A stretch of 64,000 bases of DNA. It comes from CAWBLP01 sp963789495 (GTDB lineage Bacteria; Pseudomonadota; Alphaproteobacteria; Acetobacterales; Acetobacteraceae). Position 1 is the stretch's first letter. Each line of letters opens with the position of its first letter. Below, piece after piece: positions 25,815-34,246 of the stretch. The notes beneath the pieces are model-generated. The model did no database searches and was not told the DNA's origin. It was given only the letters and a program-made list of their open reading frames with translations. The stretch covers positions 372,001-436,000 of the forward strand of contig CAWBLP010000012.1 of the NCBI GenBank assembly GCA_963789495.1, in the 5' to 3' direction. The position numbers were made by a program, and so were the translations under genes.

Positions 25815-25970
25815 GAATCCCCGCCAAGGGAGGGGGCTGCCCCGTGATGATGCGCTGGTCCGAGGCAGTCTCGCCCCTCGCCGCCCCAAAAACGATCCGA
25901 TTGCGAAGGCGAGCCTTGCTGGAGGTCCGGAAGGCAAAGCCTCCCGGTGGGGTTCGAGACAAAACCCCGG
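25815..25970 (-). repeat. Dispersed hairpin-rich repeat, copy A (shortened, inverted)
   Basis: Read on the bottom strand it matches the two full copies at 49178-49425 and 61993-62239: shared words include ggtccgaggc (top strand), gattgcgaaggcgag and gctggaggtcc, plus the hairpin ccgggaggc-ttt-gccttccgg. About 90 bp present in the other copies are missing. It fills most of the 347-bp gap between the DUF1028 and ECF sigma genes. See copies B and C. Confidence 0.78.
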
Positions 25971-26107
25971 AATAATCCCCCCGTCGGGGCGTCCTTGCCA
26001 TCGATCCCTCCGCAACGCTCCGGGAGCACGTCCTGATTGACGCCAAAACCCAGGCAAATGGCCCCGATGCGGCTCGCCGGCTCGCCGCACGTAGCGGGCA
26101 CACGGCG

Positions 26108-26626
26108 GTGACCGGCCCGGGAGTTCTGGCTCGGATCGAAGCCTGCATTCCGGCATTGCGACGCTATGCCGCTGCCCTGTTGCGCAGCCGTGAGGAGGCG
26201 GACGACCTGGTGCATGACTGTCTGGTCCGCGCGTTGGACAAGTTGCACACCCGCCGCGACGAGGCGGATGTCCGCGCCTGGCTGTTCACCATCATGCACA
26301 ACCTGTTCATCAGCCAGATCCGTCGCCGTCGTGCGCGCCCGGTCGCCGAACCGCTGGAAGACCGGCACGAGGCGGCGGCGAGCCTGCATCCGGCGCAGGA
26401 GGATGGTTTGCACTGGCGCGACCTGCTGCGCGGTCTGGACCGCCTGCCGAAAGACCAGCGCAGCGTCATACTGCTGGTCTCGGTGGAGGACCTGTCCTAC
26501 GCGGAGGCGGCGGCCGTGCTGCGCGTGCCGGTCGGCACCGTGATGTCGCGCCTGGCCCGCGGCCGCGAGCGGCTGCGCGAATATACCGATGCCGAACCGC
26601 GCCCGGCGCTGCGGAGGGTCAAGTGA
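26108..26626 (+). CDS. ECF-type RNA polymerase sigma factor
   Basis: The 172-residue protein has only sigma regions 2 and 4: region 2 YAAALLRSREEADDLVHDCLVRALDKL and WLFTIMHNLFISQIRRRR, region 4 LPKDQRSVILLVSVEDLSYAEAAAVL with VPVGTVMSRLARGRERLREY as the promoter -35-binding helix-turn-helix. A GTG start at 26108 fits the first family residues; no strong Shine-Dalgarno is seen. It overlaps the anti-sigma gene by four bases (GTGA). The regulon and the inducing signal are not evident. Confidence 0.92.
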   Translation: MTGPGVLARIEACIPALRRYAAALLRSREEADDLVHDCLVRALDKLHTRRDEADVRAWLFTIMHNLFISQIRRRRARPVAEPLEDRHEAAASLHPAQEDGLHWRDLLRGLDRLPKDQRSVILLVSVEDLSYAEAAAVLRVPVGTVMSRLARGRERLREYTDAEPRPALRRVK

Positions 26627-27420
26627 GCGACCATGCCGCCGGCGCTGGCCGGCCGATCACCGAGGAAGAGCTGCACGCCTATGTCGATGGCCAACTTGCC
26701 TTCGATCGACTGCCGGCCGTGGAGCGCTACCTGCAGGACCATGCCGACGTCGCCCTGCGGGTCAACGCCTACATCGCTCAGCGTGCCGCTTTGCGGGAGG
26801 CTTTGGCCAGTCCGGCCAGTGAGCCGATTCCGCCACAACTCGATCTGCAACTGCTGGTGCAGCAGCGCCTGGGGGAACGGCGTGGCATGTGGCGGATCGC
26901 GGCGGCCGTGCTGCTCGCATTCGGCCTGGGCGGCGGCGGCGGCTGGCTGCTGCATGGCAGGCTGGCGGAAGCCCCACCCAGCACGCTGTCGCTCCTCGCC
27001 CGGGAAGCCATCGCCAACCACATGGTCTACGCCGCCGACCGGCGACGCCCAACCGAACTGGGCGCGGAGCAGCGTGACGATCTGGCGCGCTGGGTGTCCA
27101 ACCGGCTGAACCATCGAGTGGCACCGCCGGACCTTACGGATATGGGATTCCGCTATCTGGGTGGCCGCCTCGCGGCCACGCCGCAGGGCGCCGCCGGGCT
27201 GTTCATGTACCAGAATGCCCACGGCACCCGGTTGACCGTGTTCGTACTGCCGATGACTTCGGCCGCCAACCGGTCGCTCGAAAGCGTCGATGTCGGGGCG
27301 ATGGACAGCTATGCCTGGATCGACAAGGGCGTCGGCTACACCGTCGTTGCCCCGGTGCCGCAGGCGGAGCTGCACCACCTGGCGGACCAGGTGCGTCGCC
27401 AACTGGAGGCCGCGGCATGA
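26623..27420 (+). CDS. Membrane-anchored anti-sigma factor
   Basis: The 265-residue protein begins with an RsiW/RskA-like cytoplasmic segment, ITEEELHAYVDGQLAFDRLPAVERYL, lacking the usual HxxxCxxC zinc motif, then one transmembrane helix (about residues 88-108, AAAVLLAFGLGGGGGWLLHG) and a ~150-residue periplasmic domain. It is translationally coupled to the ECF sigma gene, the classic pairing in which the anti-sigma sequesters the factor until a periplasmic signal releases it. Members of this group are described as transmembrane transcriptional regulators in Rhodospirillales. Confidence 0.86.
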   Translation: MSDHAAGAGRPITEEELHAYVDGQLAFDRLPAVERYLQDHADVALRVNAYIAQRAALREALASPASEPIPPQLDLQLLVQQRLGERRGMWRIAAAVLLAFGLGGGGGWLLHGRLAEAPPSTLSLLAREAIANHMVYAADRRRPTELGAEQRDDLARWVSNRLNHRVAPPDLTDMGFRYLGGRLAATPQGAAGLFMYQNAHGTRLTVFVLPMTSAANRSLESVDVGAMDSYAWIDKGVGYTVVAPVPQAELHHLADQVRRQLEAAA

Positions 27421-27644
27421 GCATGATTCCCGCGGCCCCGCTGAGCGAAACGCTGGCCTGCCACCTCGGTCTGCCCGCCATCCGGGCCTCGATCCAGCGC
27501 CTGCGCTCTGCTGGCGACAGCCAGGCTGCCGCCACCCGGCGGATCATTCCGATCACCCGCCACAGCCTTCTCACGCGGCGGCGAAGCACGGGCCGCGCAT
27601 TGCGCGCAGGCAGGAGAGGGCTGCCCGCCGATGCGTATGAATAA
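27417..27644 (+). CDS. Possible small protein coupled to the anti-sigma gene
   Basis: The 75-residue frame starts with ATG overlapping the anti-sigma stop (ATGA), the same coupling seen elsewhere in the window. The product (starts MSMIPAAPLSETLACHLGLP, C-terminal half Arg-rich) has no recognisable domain, and the Arg-rich tail looks like random GC-rich translation. It may be no more than a chance frame. Confidence 0.25.
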   Translation: MSMIPAAPLSETLACHLGLPAIRASIQRLRSAGDSQAAATRRIIPITRHSLLTRRRSTGRALRAGRRGLPADAYE

Positions 27645-27725
27645 GCCGCTGGCCGACCGTACCGCGTCATGGCGCGCAGGCCCAGTGCGCCTTGCGACAG
27701 AGCAAACCGCACACTTCCCGTCCTG

Positions 27726-27823
27726 TGGCCGGGCCTGACCCGGCCGCCTGCCCAAGAAAGAGCGCGCTGGCATGCTGCGCGACCCGATCGGTCCGGTGGA
27801 GATGGCTGGGTCAGGCCCGGCCA
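27726..27823. repeat. Inverted repeat with near-perfect 20-bp arms
   Basis: The left arm tggccgggcctgacccggcc (27726-27745) and right arm ggctgggtcaggcccggcca (27804-27823) are reverse complements with one mismatch, around a 58-bp loop. Similar GGCCGGG...CCCGGCC palindromic elements are dispersed in many alphaproteobacterial genomes; its copy number here is unknown. It lies downstream of the ECF sigma/anti-sigma operon and could act as a transcript-end hairpin. Confidence 0.72.
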
Positions 27824-28081
27824 AGACGGAAACCGAACGTGCGCACACCGCAACCGGGCCTACCACCCCGCGAGGTCAACGCGCATCGGGCCTGCGCCGG
27901 GACGACGTGGTGGCATGGCCAGCAGCGATCTCAGCGCACATGGGTCGATCTCCGACAGCCAGACCGGAACCACCCGCCGCTGGAAGACGGCCTGCTGGGG
28001 TCGCCGCACCGCCGCCTGACGGGATCCCAGCGACCAATTCGGCCCAGGATCGGTTTTCAATGTGGTTTGACCCCGGTCAAG

Positions 28082-28153
28082 TCATGGCCCAGCGCTGCCG
28101 CCCGGCAGAATAGTGTCGGCGATATAATTTCCCGTATAGGTTGTCTTTCTCAT
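28082..28153 (-). CDS. Possible 23-residue peptide with strong Shine-Dalgarno
   Basis: ATG 28153 follows AAAGGAGA by seven to eight bases, the best ribosome-binding site in this stretch, and encodes MRKTTYTGNYIADTILPGGS plus three residues before TGA. A second ATG (28157) in another frame uses the same site. The codon composition is far more AT-rich than the neighbouring genes. It could be a leader peptide, a small protein or the surviving 5' end of a lost gene. Confidence 0.25.
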   Translation of the reverse strand: MRKTTYTGNYIADTILPGGSAGP

Positions 28154-28755
28154 GCATATTTCTCCTTTAGGTCGAGACAGCACTGCGGTCCCGTCACCCA
28201 CGCGGACCGACCTGGCGTTCGGGACAGATCACCGTCATCCATGCAAATGTGAATTTCACGTCATAATTCCTCTTGTGCAAATACTTTCTCTGTAGATGAT
28301 GTGGCTGGGCTGTACTCCCCTCAACTGCGGCTCGCCAGCGGTAGCCACCGCCCGCCATCCGCGATTGCGCACCAAATGCATTCGCCAAACTCCTGGTTTT
28401 GCGCCGATCTGCGCCGCCTGGACCGGTTCGGACCGCGCTCTGTATTTGCTTCGCCCTGGTTTCAGCCGCAACGAGCAACGACTCGCCAACGCGGCTCTGA
28501 TGGCACTCAATCGGGAACCCGCGTGAAAATCCCATCAGCGCAGAAGGGACGCGGTTTTCACTAAGATTACTCTTGCCTTAAGAATTTTGACTTCGTTATA
28601 TTTGCAGTGCTTCGTCGGTTGTATCACGTAAACGTGAGATTTTGCGGCAACTATACGGCCGGGACCAAATCGCTCACGTATCGTTGAACTCAGCGAAGGC
28701 CGACGCGGCGTCGAACCGTGCAGCAGGAGAGCGACGGAGACGACAAAGGGACCGG

Positions 28756-29772
28756 ATGGACAAGCCGATGGCGGATGCAAGCCGGTGGGCCTACCACACC
28801 GCTCAGGACCAGCTTGATCGGTCCAACCTCACCGCGGAGCGCGAACGCGACCTGCTGGTCACGGTGCAGAGCAGCGACGACGACGGCGCGCGACAGGCCG
28901 CCCTGGCTGAACTGTGGGAAAGCCACAGCAAACTTGTGGTCGCGATCGCGCGACGCTATCGCCATCCCAATGTCGATCTGCTGGATCTGATCGGCGCCGG
29001 CCATCTCGGACTGCACGCCGCGATCGCCCGTTTCGAACCCGACCGGTTCCAGACCCGCCTGTCCACCTATGCCATGGGCTGGATCCGCTGGCATGTGCAG
29101 GACTATCTGCGGCGCAACTTCGGCCCGGTAAGGCTGCCCCGGTCCAACGGCCATCGCCAGTTGCTGCAGATGAGCGGCCGGCTGTTCGCCGAAGCCAGGC
29201 GCAGCTGCCAGCGTGAACGCGTCGAACCCACCGACGGCGAGCTGTGCGACCGCATCGGCCGGCGCATCGGCCTGTCGGGCGACGAGGTGGCAACCAGCCT
29301 GCGGCTGATCCGCGGCGGCGCGCTCAGCTTCAACGCGGATACCGCTGCCGGGGAGGCACCGACGAGCCTGGCGGACACCCTGCCTGACAGCAATGCCACG
29401 TCCGAGGACGATGTGATCCTGCGGCTCGATCACGCCAAGGCGCGCAAGCGCATCCTCGATCTGGCCGACGAGATCCTGGGGGAACGCGAGCGCATCGTGT
29501 TCTTTGCCCGCTGCATGACCGACAGCGAGGACGTCACCCACCTCTCCTCGCTCGCCACCCAGCTCGGCGTGTCCCCCGAGCGCATCTACCAGCTCGAGGC
29601 CAGCGCCAAACGCAAGATCGCAACCGCGCTGGCACATGAAGGCTACTGCGAGTTTTCCTCGGCCCCTCAGTCGCTGCGACTGCCGCTGGTGCGCGCGCGC
29701 CGTCGCCGGGTGGCCGCACCGCAACGCCACGAGGACCTGCTGCCGCTGGTGTCGGGCCTGACCGGCTCCTGA
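28756..29772 (+). CDS. RpoH-like (sigma-32 family) sigma factor
   Basis: The 338-residue protein contains sigma regions 2-4: region 2 KLVVAIARRYRHPNVDLLDLI, GHLGLHAAIARFEPDR and LSTYAMGWIRWHVQDYLRRN, and region 4 near LSSLATQLGVSPERIYQLEASAKRKI. The spacing and the WIRWHVQDYLRRN helix fit the heat-shock sigma-32 group, but residues around the RpoH box differ, so it is a divergent paralogue rather than a clear rpoH. ATG 28756 is chosen for its AAGGGA site; upstream in-frame Met codons lack homology. It has its own long leader region and is transcribed alone. Confidence 0.85.
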   Translation: MDKPMADASRWAYHTAQDQLDRSNLTAERERDLLVTVQSSDDDGARQAALAELWESHSKLVVAIARRYRHPNVDLLDLIGAGHLGLHAAIARFEPDRFQTRLSTYAMGWIRWHVQDYLRRNFGPVRLPRSNGHRQLLQMSGRLFAEARRSCQRERVEPTDGELCDRIGRRIGLSGDEVATSLRLIRGGALSFNADTAAGEAPTSLADTLPDSNATSEDDVILRLDHAKARKRILDLADEILGERERIVFFARCMTDSEDVTHLSSLATQLGVSPERIYQLEASAKRKIATALAHEGYCEFSSAPQSLRLPLVRARRRRVAAPQRHEDLLPLVSGLTGS

Positions 29773-29864
29773 GCGAACGCCGCGCCACGTCAGCGTCCCG
29801 CGTGACACGGTCCGCGCCAGGCTTGCCACCGGCCGGCTCGCTGCCGATCCACTCACCATCGGGG

Positions 29865-30896
29865 TCAGGAGCCGCCGAGCGTGCAAGGGCCGCCGGCACC
29901 GCGCACGCGTTGGCAGAACGACTCAGCCTCCTGCAGCGTGGCAAATCCGCCTGCCCTCACCCGCCAGAAACTCCGGCCGCCGCTCTCCACTTTCACAAAG
30001 ATCGGCCGGCGGCTCGCCAGCAGGGCCGGCATCTGCTCCTGCAGCCGCCGCCATTCCGCCTGCGCTGCGTCCTCGTTCGCGACGGCGGCGAACTGGACCT
30101 GCACGCCGCTCCCGGCGGCCGCGGAGGGTGTCAAAGCCACCGGCGTGGCGGTCGCCCCGGAGGACGGCGTTCCCGCCAACAGAGGTACGGGCGGGCCATG
30201 CGTCCGGGCCGCGGCATAGGCATCCAGCGCCTGGCGCACCTCGGCGGGCGACAGATCGACGCCGAGGATGCGTTGCGCCTCCGCATCATTCCCGCCCATC
30301 GCCAGGACCGCCGCCATGTCATGTCGCAGCTTGCGCGAGGCGCCCGGGTCGGACGCCAGCGGCCGCAACAGTCTCTCGGCCTGACCGGACTGCCCGCTCA
30401 TTGCCAGCGACAGCGCAAGATTGACCTGCGCCGCGTTCAGCTCCGGATTGATCCCCAGCGCTCGCCGATACAATTCCTGCGCATCGGCATGGCGGCCCTG
30501 AAGATCGCGCGCGATCCCCATATCGTTCAGCGCCGTGGTATTGCGCGGGTCGCGTTGCAGCGCTTCCAGGAACAATGCCTCGGCGGCGGCGGGATCGCTG
30601 GCCAGACGGACACGCCCCATTCCGACATGGGCGCCGACCGAGGACGGATCGATCTTCAGCGCCTCGGTGAAACTGGCGGTGGCTTCCGGCAACTGGCCGA
30701 GCATGGTCTGCGCATCGCCTTGCACGACGAGGGCGGTGTCGTTGCGGGGTTCCCGCGCCAGGATGCCCTGGGTCACCTGCAAGGCGACCTGCGGCGACCC
30801 GCCGCGCAGCGCGGCGAGGGCGACGTTGATCCCCGGCTGGCTCGAATTGAAACCGGCGGCCCCACCGCCGGCACAGCCGGCCAGCAGGACCAGCAA
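29865..30896 (-). CDS. TadD-like TPR lipoprotein with C-terminal SPOR domain
   Basis: A lipobox (LLVLLAGCAGG) precedes three to four TPR-like repeats (ALVVQGDAQTMLGQLPEATASFTEALKIDP, ALNDMGIARDLQGRHADAQELYRRAL recognised in parts), as in TadD, the pilotin-like assembly factor of Flp pili. The last ~80 residues (VQVQFAAVANEDAAQAEWRRL … FWRVRAGGFATLQEAESFC) are a SPOR domain that binds denuded peptidoglycan, an unusual addition to TadD. Only TTG 30896 is available as a start in this frame; ATG 30919 would give a normal signal peptide if a GGG at 30909-30913 were GG, so a one-base error is suspected. It is the last gene of the pilus operon. Confidence 0.82.
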   Translation of the reverse strand: MLVLLAGCAGGGAAGFNSSQPGINVALAALRGGSPQVALQVTQGILAREPRNDTALVVQGDAQTMLGQLPEATASFTEALKIDPSSVGAHVGMGRVRLASDPAAAEALFLEALQRDPRNTTALNDMGIARDLQGRHADAQELYRRALGINPELNAAQVNLALSLAMSGQSGQAERLLRPLASDPGASRKLRHDMAAVLAMGGNDAEAQRILGVDLSPAEVRQALDAYAAARTHGPPVPLLAGTPSSGATATPVALTPSAAAGSGVQVQFAAVANEDAAQAEWRRLQEQMPALLASRRPIFVKVESGGRSFWRVRAGGFATLQEAESFCQRVRGAGGPCTLGGS

Positions 30897-30929
30897 GACG
30901 AGAACTCGTCCCTCGCATGCGCAATCGAA

Positions 30930-31868
30930 TCAGTGGCTGAGCGATCTCATGACCTGGATCATGGCAGGCCCGCCGACGATCAGGAAGAGACAGGGCAGAA
31001 TGAATGCGATCATCGGCATGGTCAGCAACACCGGCAGCCGCGCCGCGCGTCCTTCGAAGGCGGTCAGCGTGTCCTGGCGCATCTCGGCCGAGAGCACGCG
31101 CAGCGCCTCCGACACCGGGGTGCCGTATTGCACGGTTTGGATCAGCGTGGTGGACAGGCGCTTGAAGCTTTCCACCCCGGTGCGCATGCCGAGGTTGCCC
31201 AGTGCGATCCGGCTGTCCGCCATGATCTGCAACTCGTTGGCGGTCATCTCGAATTCGGCGGCGATCTCGCGGTAGGCGTGCTGCAACTCGGCGGCGACCC
31301 GGATGATCGAGGGACCCAGCGCCAGGCCGGCCTGGGTACAGATCACCATCATGTCGAGCGCATCGGGCAGTCCGGCCTCCAGCCGCGCCAGATAGCGCTT
31401 GCGCCATTTGCCCACCGCCCAATCCGGCAGCATCAGCCCGACCACGCCGGCGGCCGGCGCCGCCAGTGTATGCAGCATCCCGGTGATCTGCAGATGGTTG
31501 ACGGTGAGCCAGGCCAGCAAAGGCAGGCCGGAGGTCAGCAGAATCTTGCAGCCGATGAAAATGCCAACGCCCTGGGGTCCGCGGAAGCCGCTGAATGCCA
31601 GCGTGTTCTCCACGTCAGTCAGCGTGCGGGCGGACACCATGCCGGTGCGCAGGATCACCTGACCAACTCCGGCGATGCCGCGAATCACGGCGACGCGGAA
31701 TGCTTCCGGCTCACCCTTCATGCCCTGCACCGGGGGCTTGCCATGGATCATCAGGATACGGTTGTCGAGCCGCTCGCGCCGCTGGATCTCCCGCAGCATC
31801 ACCAAGCAGATGGCCGAAACCGCCAGCAGCATCGGCGCGCCGATGCCGAACAGCAGGGCCAGGTTCAT
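30930..31868 (-). CDS. tadC: Tad pilus platform protein TadC
   Basis: The 312-residue inner-membrane protein has the GspF/TadC core: VRGI-type helices at the N-terminus, GLPDALDMMVICTQAGLALG, the AEFEMTANELQIMADSRIAL segment and C-terminal PMIAFILPCLFLIVGGPAMI. With TadB it forms the platform through which the CpaF ATPase drives Flp pilin assembly. Start ATG 31868 overlaps the tadB stop by four bases. Confidence 0.94.
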   Translation of the reverse strand: MNLALLFGIGAPMLLAVSAICLVMLREIQRRERLDNRILMIHGKPPVQGMKGEPEAFRVAVIRGIAGVGQVILRTGMVSARTLTDVENTLAFSGFRGPQGVGIFIGCKILLTSGLPLLAWLTVNHLQITGMLHTLAAPAAGVVGLMLPDWAVGKWRKRYLARLEAGLPDALDMMVICTQAGLALGPSIIRVAAELQHAYREIAAEFEMTANELQIMADSRIALGNLGMRTGVESFKRLSTTLIQTVQYGTPVSEALRVLSAEMRQDTLTAFEGRAARLPVLLTMPMIAFILPCLFLIVGGPAMIQVMRSLSH

Positions 31869-32833
31869 GCCAGGGTCTTCCGGATGATGGTGCGGATGAC
31901 GAACATCCCCAACCCGAGCGAGAGGATCGCGCCGCCCAGCAGCTTGTTGCCGGTGGCGTCGACGAACAACAGGCCGATATAGCTTGGGTTGGCGAGCCAC
32001 ATCGCGGCGCCGGTTACGATCGGCATTGCGCCCAGCACCAGGGCGCTGGTGCGCGCCTCCGAGGTCATGGCGTAGCCCTTCGCCTTCAGCGCGATGCGCT
32101 TGCGAATCACGTCGGCCAGGTTGTCGAGCGTCTCGCTCAGCGTTCCGCCGGTCTGATTCTGCAGCGACAATGCGGTGGCGAAGAAGCGGTATTCCGGCAG
32201 GTTGGACCGCTGCGCCAGTTCCTGCACGGCGTCCTCCAGCGTGGTGCCGACAGCCACGTCGTCCACCAGCTGGCCAAACTCGGGACCGGTGGGGCCGGGC
32301 GATTCGCGCGCGACGGCGCGGATTGCCTCCATCACCGGAATGCCGACCCGCACCGACCGCACGATCATGGCCAGTGCGTCAGGAAACTGGTTCAGCATCT
32401 TGTCCTGCACCCGCTGCTCCGCCCAGCCGAAGAAGCTGCGGCACATCATCACCCACAGGGCCGCCATGGCTGGCAGCGCCGCCGGACCCATCAGTGGCTC
32501 GCACAGCAGCCGGCAGACATTGGCGGCGGCGAGGGTGATCAGCAGCACCAGCCACCAGGGGGCAGGATAAACGTGCAGCTTGTCGGGATTGATCCGGAAC
32601 AACCCGGCGAAGCTGGTGGCCAATGAGCGCTTCTTCACCACGACCGGCCGGGTGAAGGCGGAAATCTCGATCCGGCGGTGACGGGTATGCGGCGCGGCAA
32701 TCAGCGCGAAGCGATCCTGCAGCCGCTTGCGATCCGCCTGAGCACGCGACACCAGGATGCCGCTGAAGCCCAGCCCGGCCAGCGACAGGCAGGATAGCAG
32801 GAACATCAGGACCTGGACGCTGATGCCGTTCAC
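31865..32833 (-). CDS. tadB: Tad pilus platform protein TadB
   Basis: The 322-residue protein has an N-terminal membrane anchor, a ~60-residue basic cytoplasmic part, two central helices and the GspF-like domain with FPDALAMIVRSVRVGIPVMEAI and LSLQNQTGGTLSETLDNLADVIRKR, the best-conserved TadB motif. It is the partner of TadC in the assembly platform and is coupled by four-base overlaps to both cpaF and tadC. Confidence 0.95.
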   Translation of the reverse strand: MNGISVQVLMFLLSCLSLAGLGFSGILVSRAQADRKRLQDRFALIAAPHTRHRRIEISAFTRPVVVKKRSLATSFAGLFRINPDKLHVYPAPWWLVLLITLAAANVCRLLCEPLMGPAALPAMAALWVMMCRSFFGWAEQRVQDKMLNQFPDALAMIVRSVRVGIPVMEAIRAVARESPGPTGPEFGQLVDDVAVGTTLEDAVQELAQRSNLPEYRFFATALSLQNQTGGTLSETLDNLADVIRKRIALKAKGYAMTSEARTSALVLGAMPIVTGAAMWLANPSYIGLLFVDATGNKLLGGAILSLGLGMFVIRTIIRKTLA

Positions 32834-34218
32834 GCCTCGGTCTCCTCCAGCGCCGCCTTCCAGGCCCGGTCCAGGCCGAAATACGACAGGCGCCGCAGGA
32901 AGGAGGGCGGTACCCGGCTCACCTTGTAGTGGCCGAACAGCTTGCCGTCCGGCCCTTCGCCCTGGATCTCGAGCTGAAAGATATCGTTCAGCGTGACGAC
33001 GTCGCCTTCCATGCCGCAGACCTCACTCACCTGCGTCACCCGCCGGCCGCCATCGCGCTGGCGCTCGATCTGCACGATCAGGTCGATGGCGCTGACGATC
33101 TGGGTGCGGATCGCCTTCGAGGGCAGGCCCATATTGCCCATCTGCACCATGTTCTCGATGCGGGTCAGCGCGTCGCGGGAGGTGTTGGCGTGGATGGTGG
33201 ACATGCTGCCGTCATGGCCGGTGTTCATCGCCTGCAGCATGTCGAACGCCTCACCGCCGCGCACCTCGCCGATGATGATGCGGTCGGGCCGCATGCGCAG
33301 CGCGTTGCGTACCAGATCACGCTGGGTGATTTCGCCGCGGCCTTCCAGGCTGGCGGGCCTCGTCTCCAGCCGCACCACATGCGGCTGCTGCAACTGCAGC
33401 TCCGCCGTGTCCTCCACCGTCACGACGCGTTCGCCGATATCGATCATCCGCGACAGCGCGTTCATCATCGTCGTCTTGCCGGAGCCGGTGCCGCCGGAAA
33501 TGATGATGTTGAGGCGCGCCTGCGAGGCGAGCTCCAACACCCGCGCGACCTGCAGGGTGAGTGCCCTCCATTCGATTAGCTTGGCGAAATCGACGTTCTT
33601 CTTGCCAAATTTGCGGATCGAGATGTAGGGGCCGTCGAGCGCGAGCGGCAGGAACACGATGTTGACGCGCGAGCCGTCCTTCAGCCGCGCATCCACCATC
33701 GGGCTCGATTCATCGACACGGCGACCGACGCCGGCGGCGATGCGCTGGCTGATATTGACCAGATGCGCGGTGTCGCGGAACCGCACATTGGACAGCACCA
33801 GCTTGCCGCCGCGCTCGATGAACGTTCTCTGCGGCCCGTTCACCATGATTTCGCTGATGGAATCGTCTTCCAGCAGCGGCTCCAGCGGGCCGAGGCCGAG
33901 GATGTCGTCGACCAGTTCCTCGGCCAACGCGCGCTGTTCCCGCCCGTTGAGCTGAACCCGGCGTTCGGTGGCGATTTCCGAAATCAGCCGTTCGATATCG
34001 GAGGTCAGCCGATCCGGCGACATCGCGGCAACCACGGACGGCTCCAGCCGCGCCAGGCAGACCGTGCGCAGGTCGGCGATCGCCTCGTTCGGCACGCTGA
34101 CCGGAGGCACCGCGGCCGGGGCAGCGGCCGGTGGCGGCGCGGCAGGCACGGGACGCCGCGATTCGATCGGCAAGGCCTGCAGCGCGGCACGGCGGCCGAA
34201 ACTCGGAGAGAAGTTCAT
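32830..34218 (-). CDS. cpaF: Tad pilus assembly ATPase CpaF/TadA
   Basis: The 462-residue secretion ATPase carries the N-terminal domain ILGLGPLEPLLEDDSISEIM, Walker A GGTGSGKTT (about residue 242), the Asp box VVTVEDTAELQL, and Walker B/His boxes RPDRIIIGEVRGGEAFD and GSMSTIHANT. It powers both extension and retraction of Flp pili. A Pro/Ala-rich N-terminal leader of ~45 residues precedes the conserved part. ATG 34218 is 28 bp downstream of cpaE. Confidence 0.97.
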   Translation of the reverse strand: MNFSPSFGRRAALQALPIESRRPVPAAPPPAAAPAAVPPVSVPNEAIADLRTVCLARLEPSVVAAMSPDRLTSDIERLISEIATERRVQLNGREQRALAEELVDDILGLGPLEPLLEDDSISEIMVNGPQRTFIERGGKLVLSNVRFRDTAHLVNISQRIAAGVGRRVDESSPMVDARLKDGSRVNIVFLPLALDGPYISIRKFGKKNVDFAKLIEWRALTLQVARVLELASQARLNIIISGGTGSGKTTMMNALSRMIDIGERVVTVEDTAELQLQQPHVVRLETRPASLEGRGEITQRDLVRNALRMRPDRIIIGEVRGGEAFDMLQAMNTGHDGSMSTIHANTSRDALTRIENMVQMGNMGLPSKAIRTQIVSAIDLIVQIERQRDGGRRVTQVSEVCGMEGDVVTLNDIFQLEIQGEGPDGKLFGHYKVSRVPPSFLRRLSYFGLDRAWKAALEETEA

Positions 34219-34246
34219 GTGCGTCGGTCATCCAGGGTCGGAATGG

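Larger units (their letters stand above)
27645..28755. other. Long largely non-coding stretch upstream of the RpoH-like gene
   Basis: About 1.1 kb with no convincing gene. It contains the inverted repeat at 27726-27823, and from about 28110 to 28700 its AT content rises clearly above the rest of the window. Two tiny frames with good ribosome-binding sites are read on the bottom strand (28082-28153, and a GTG frame near 28256). The AT-rich 28555-28650 segment probably holds the promoter of the sigma gene, but I could not assign hexamers. Confidence 0.5.

Noticed and set aside
30319..31422. 367-codon open frame overlapping tadC and tadD
   Set aside because: It lies in another frame of two recognisable Tad genes and is Arg/Ala-rich throughout.
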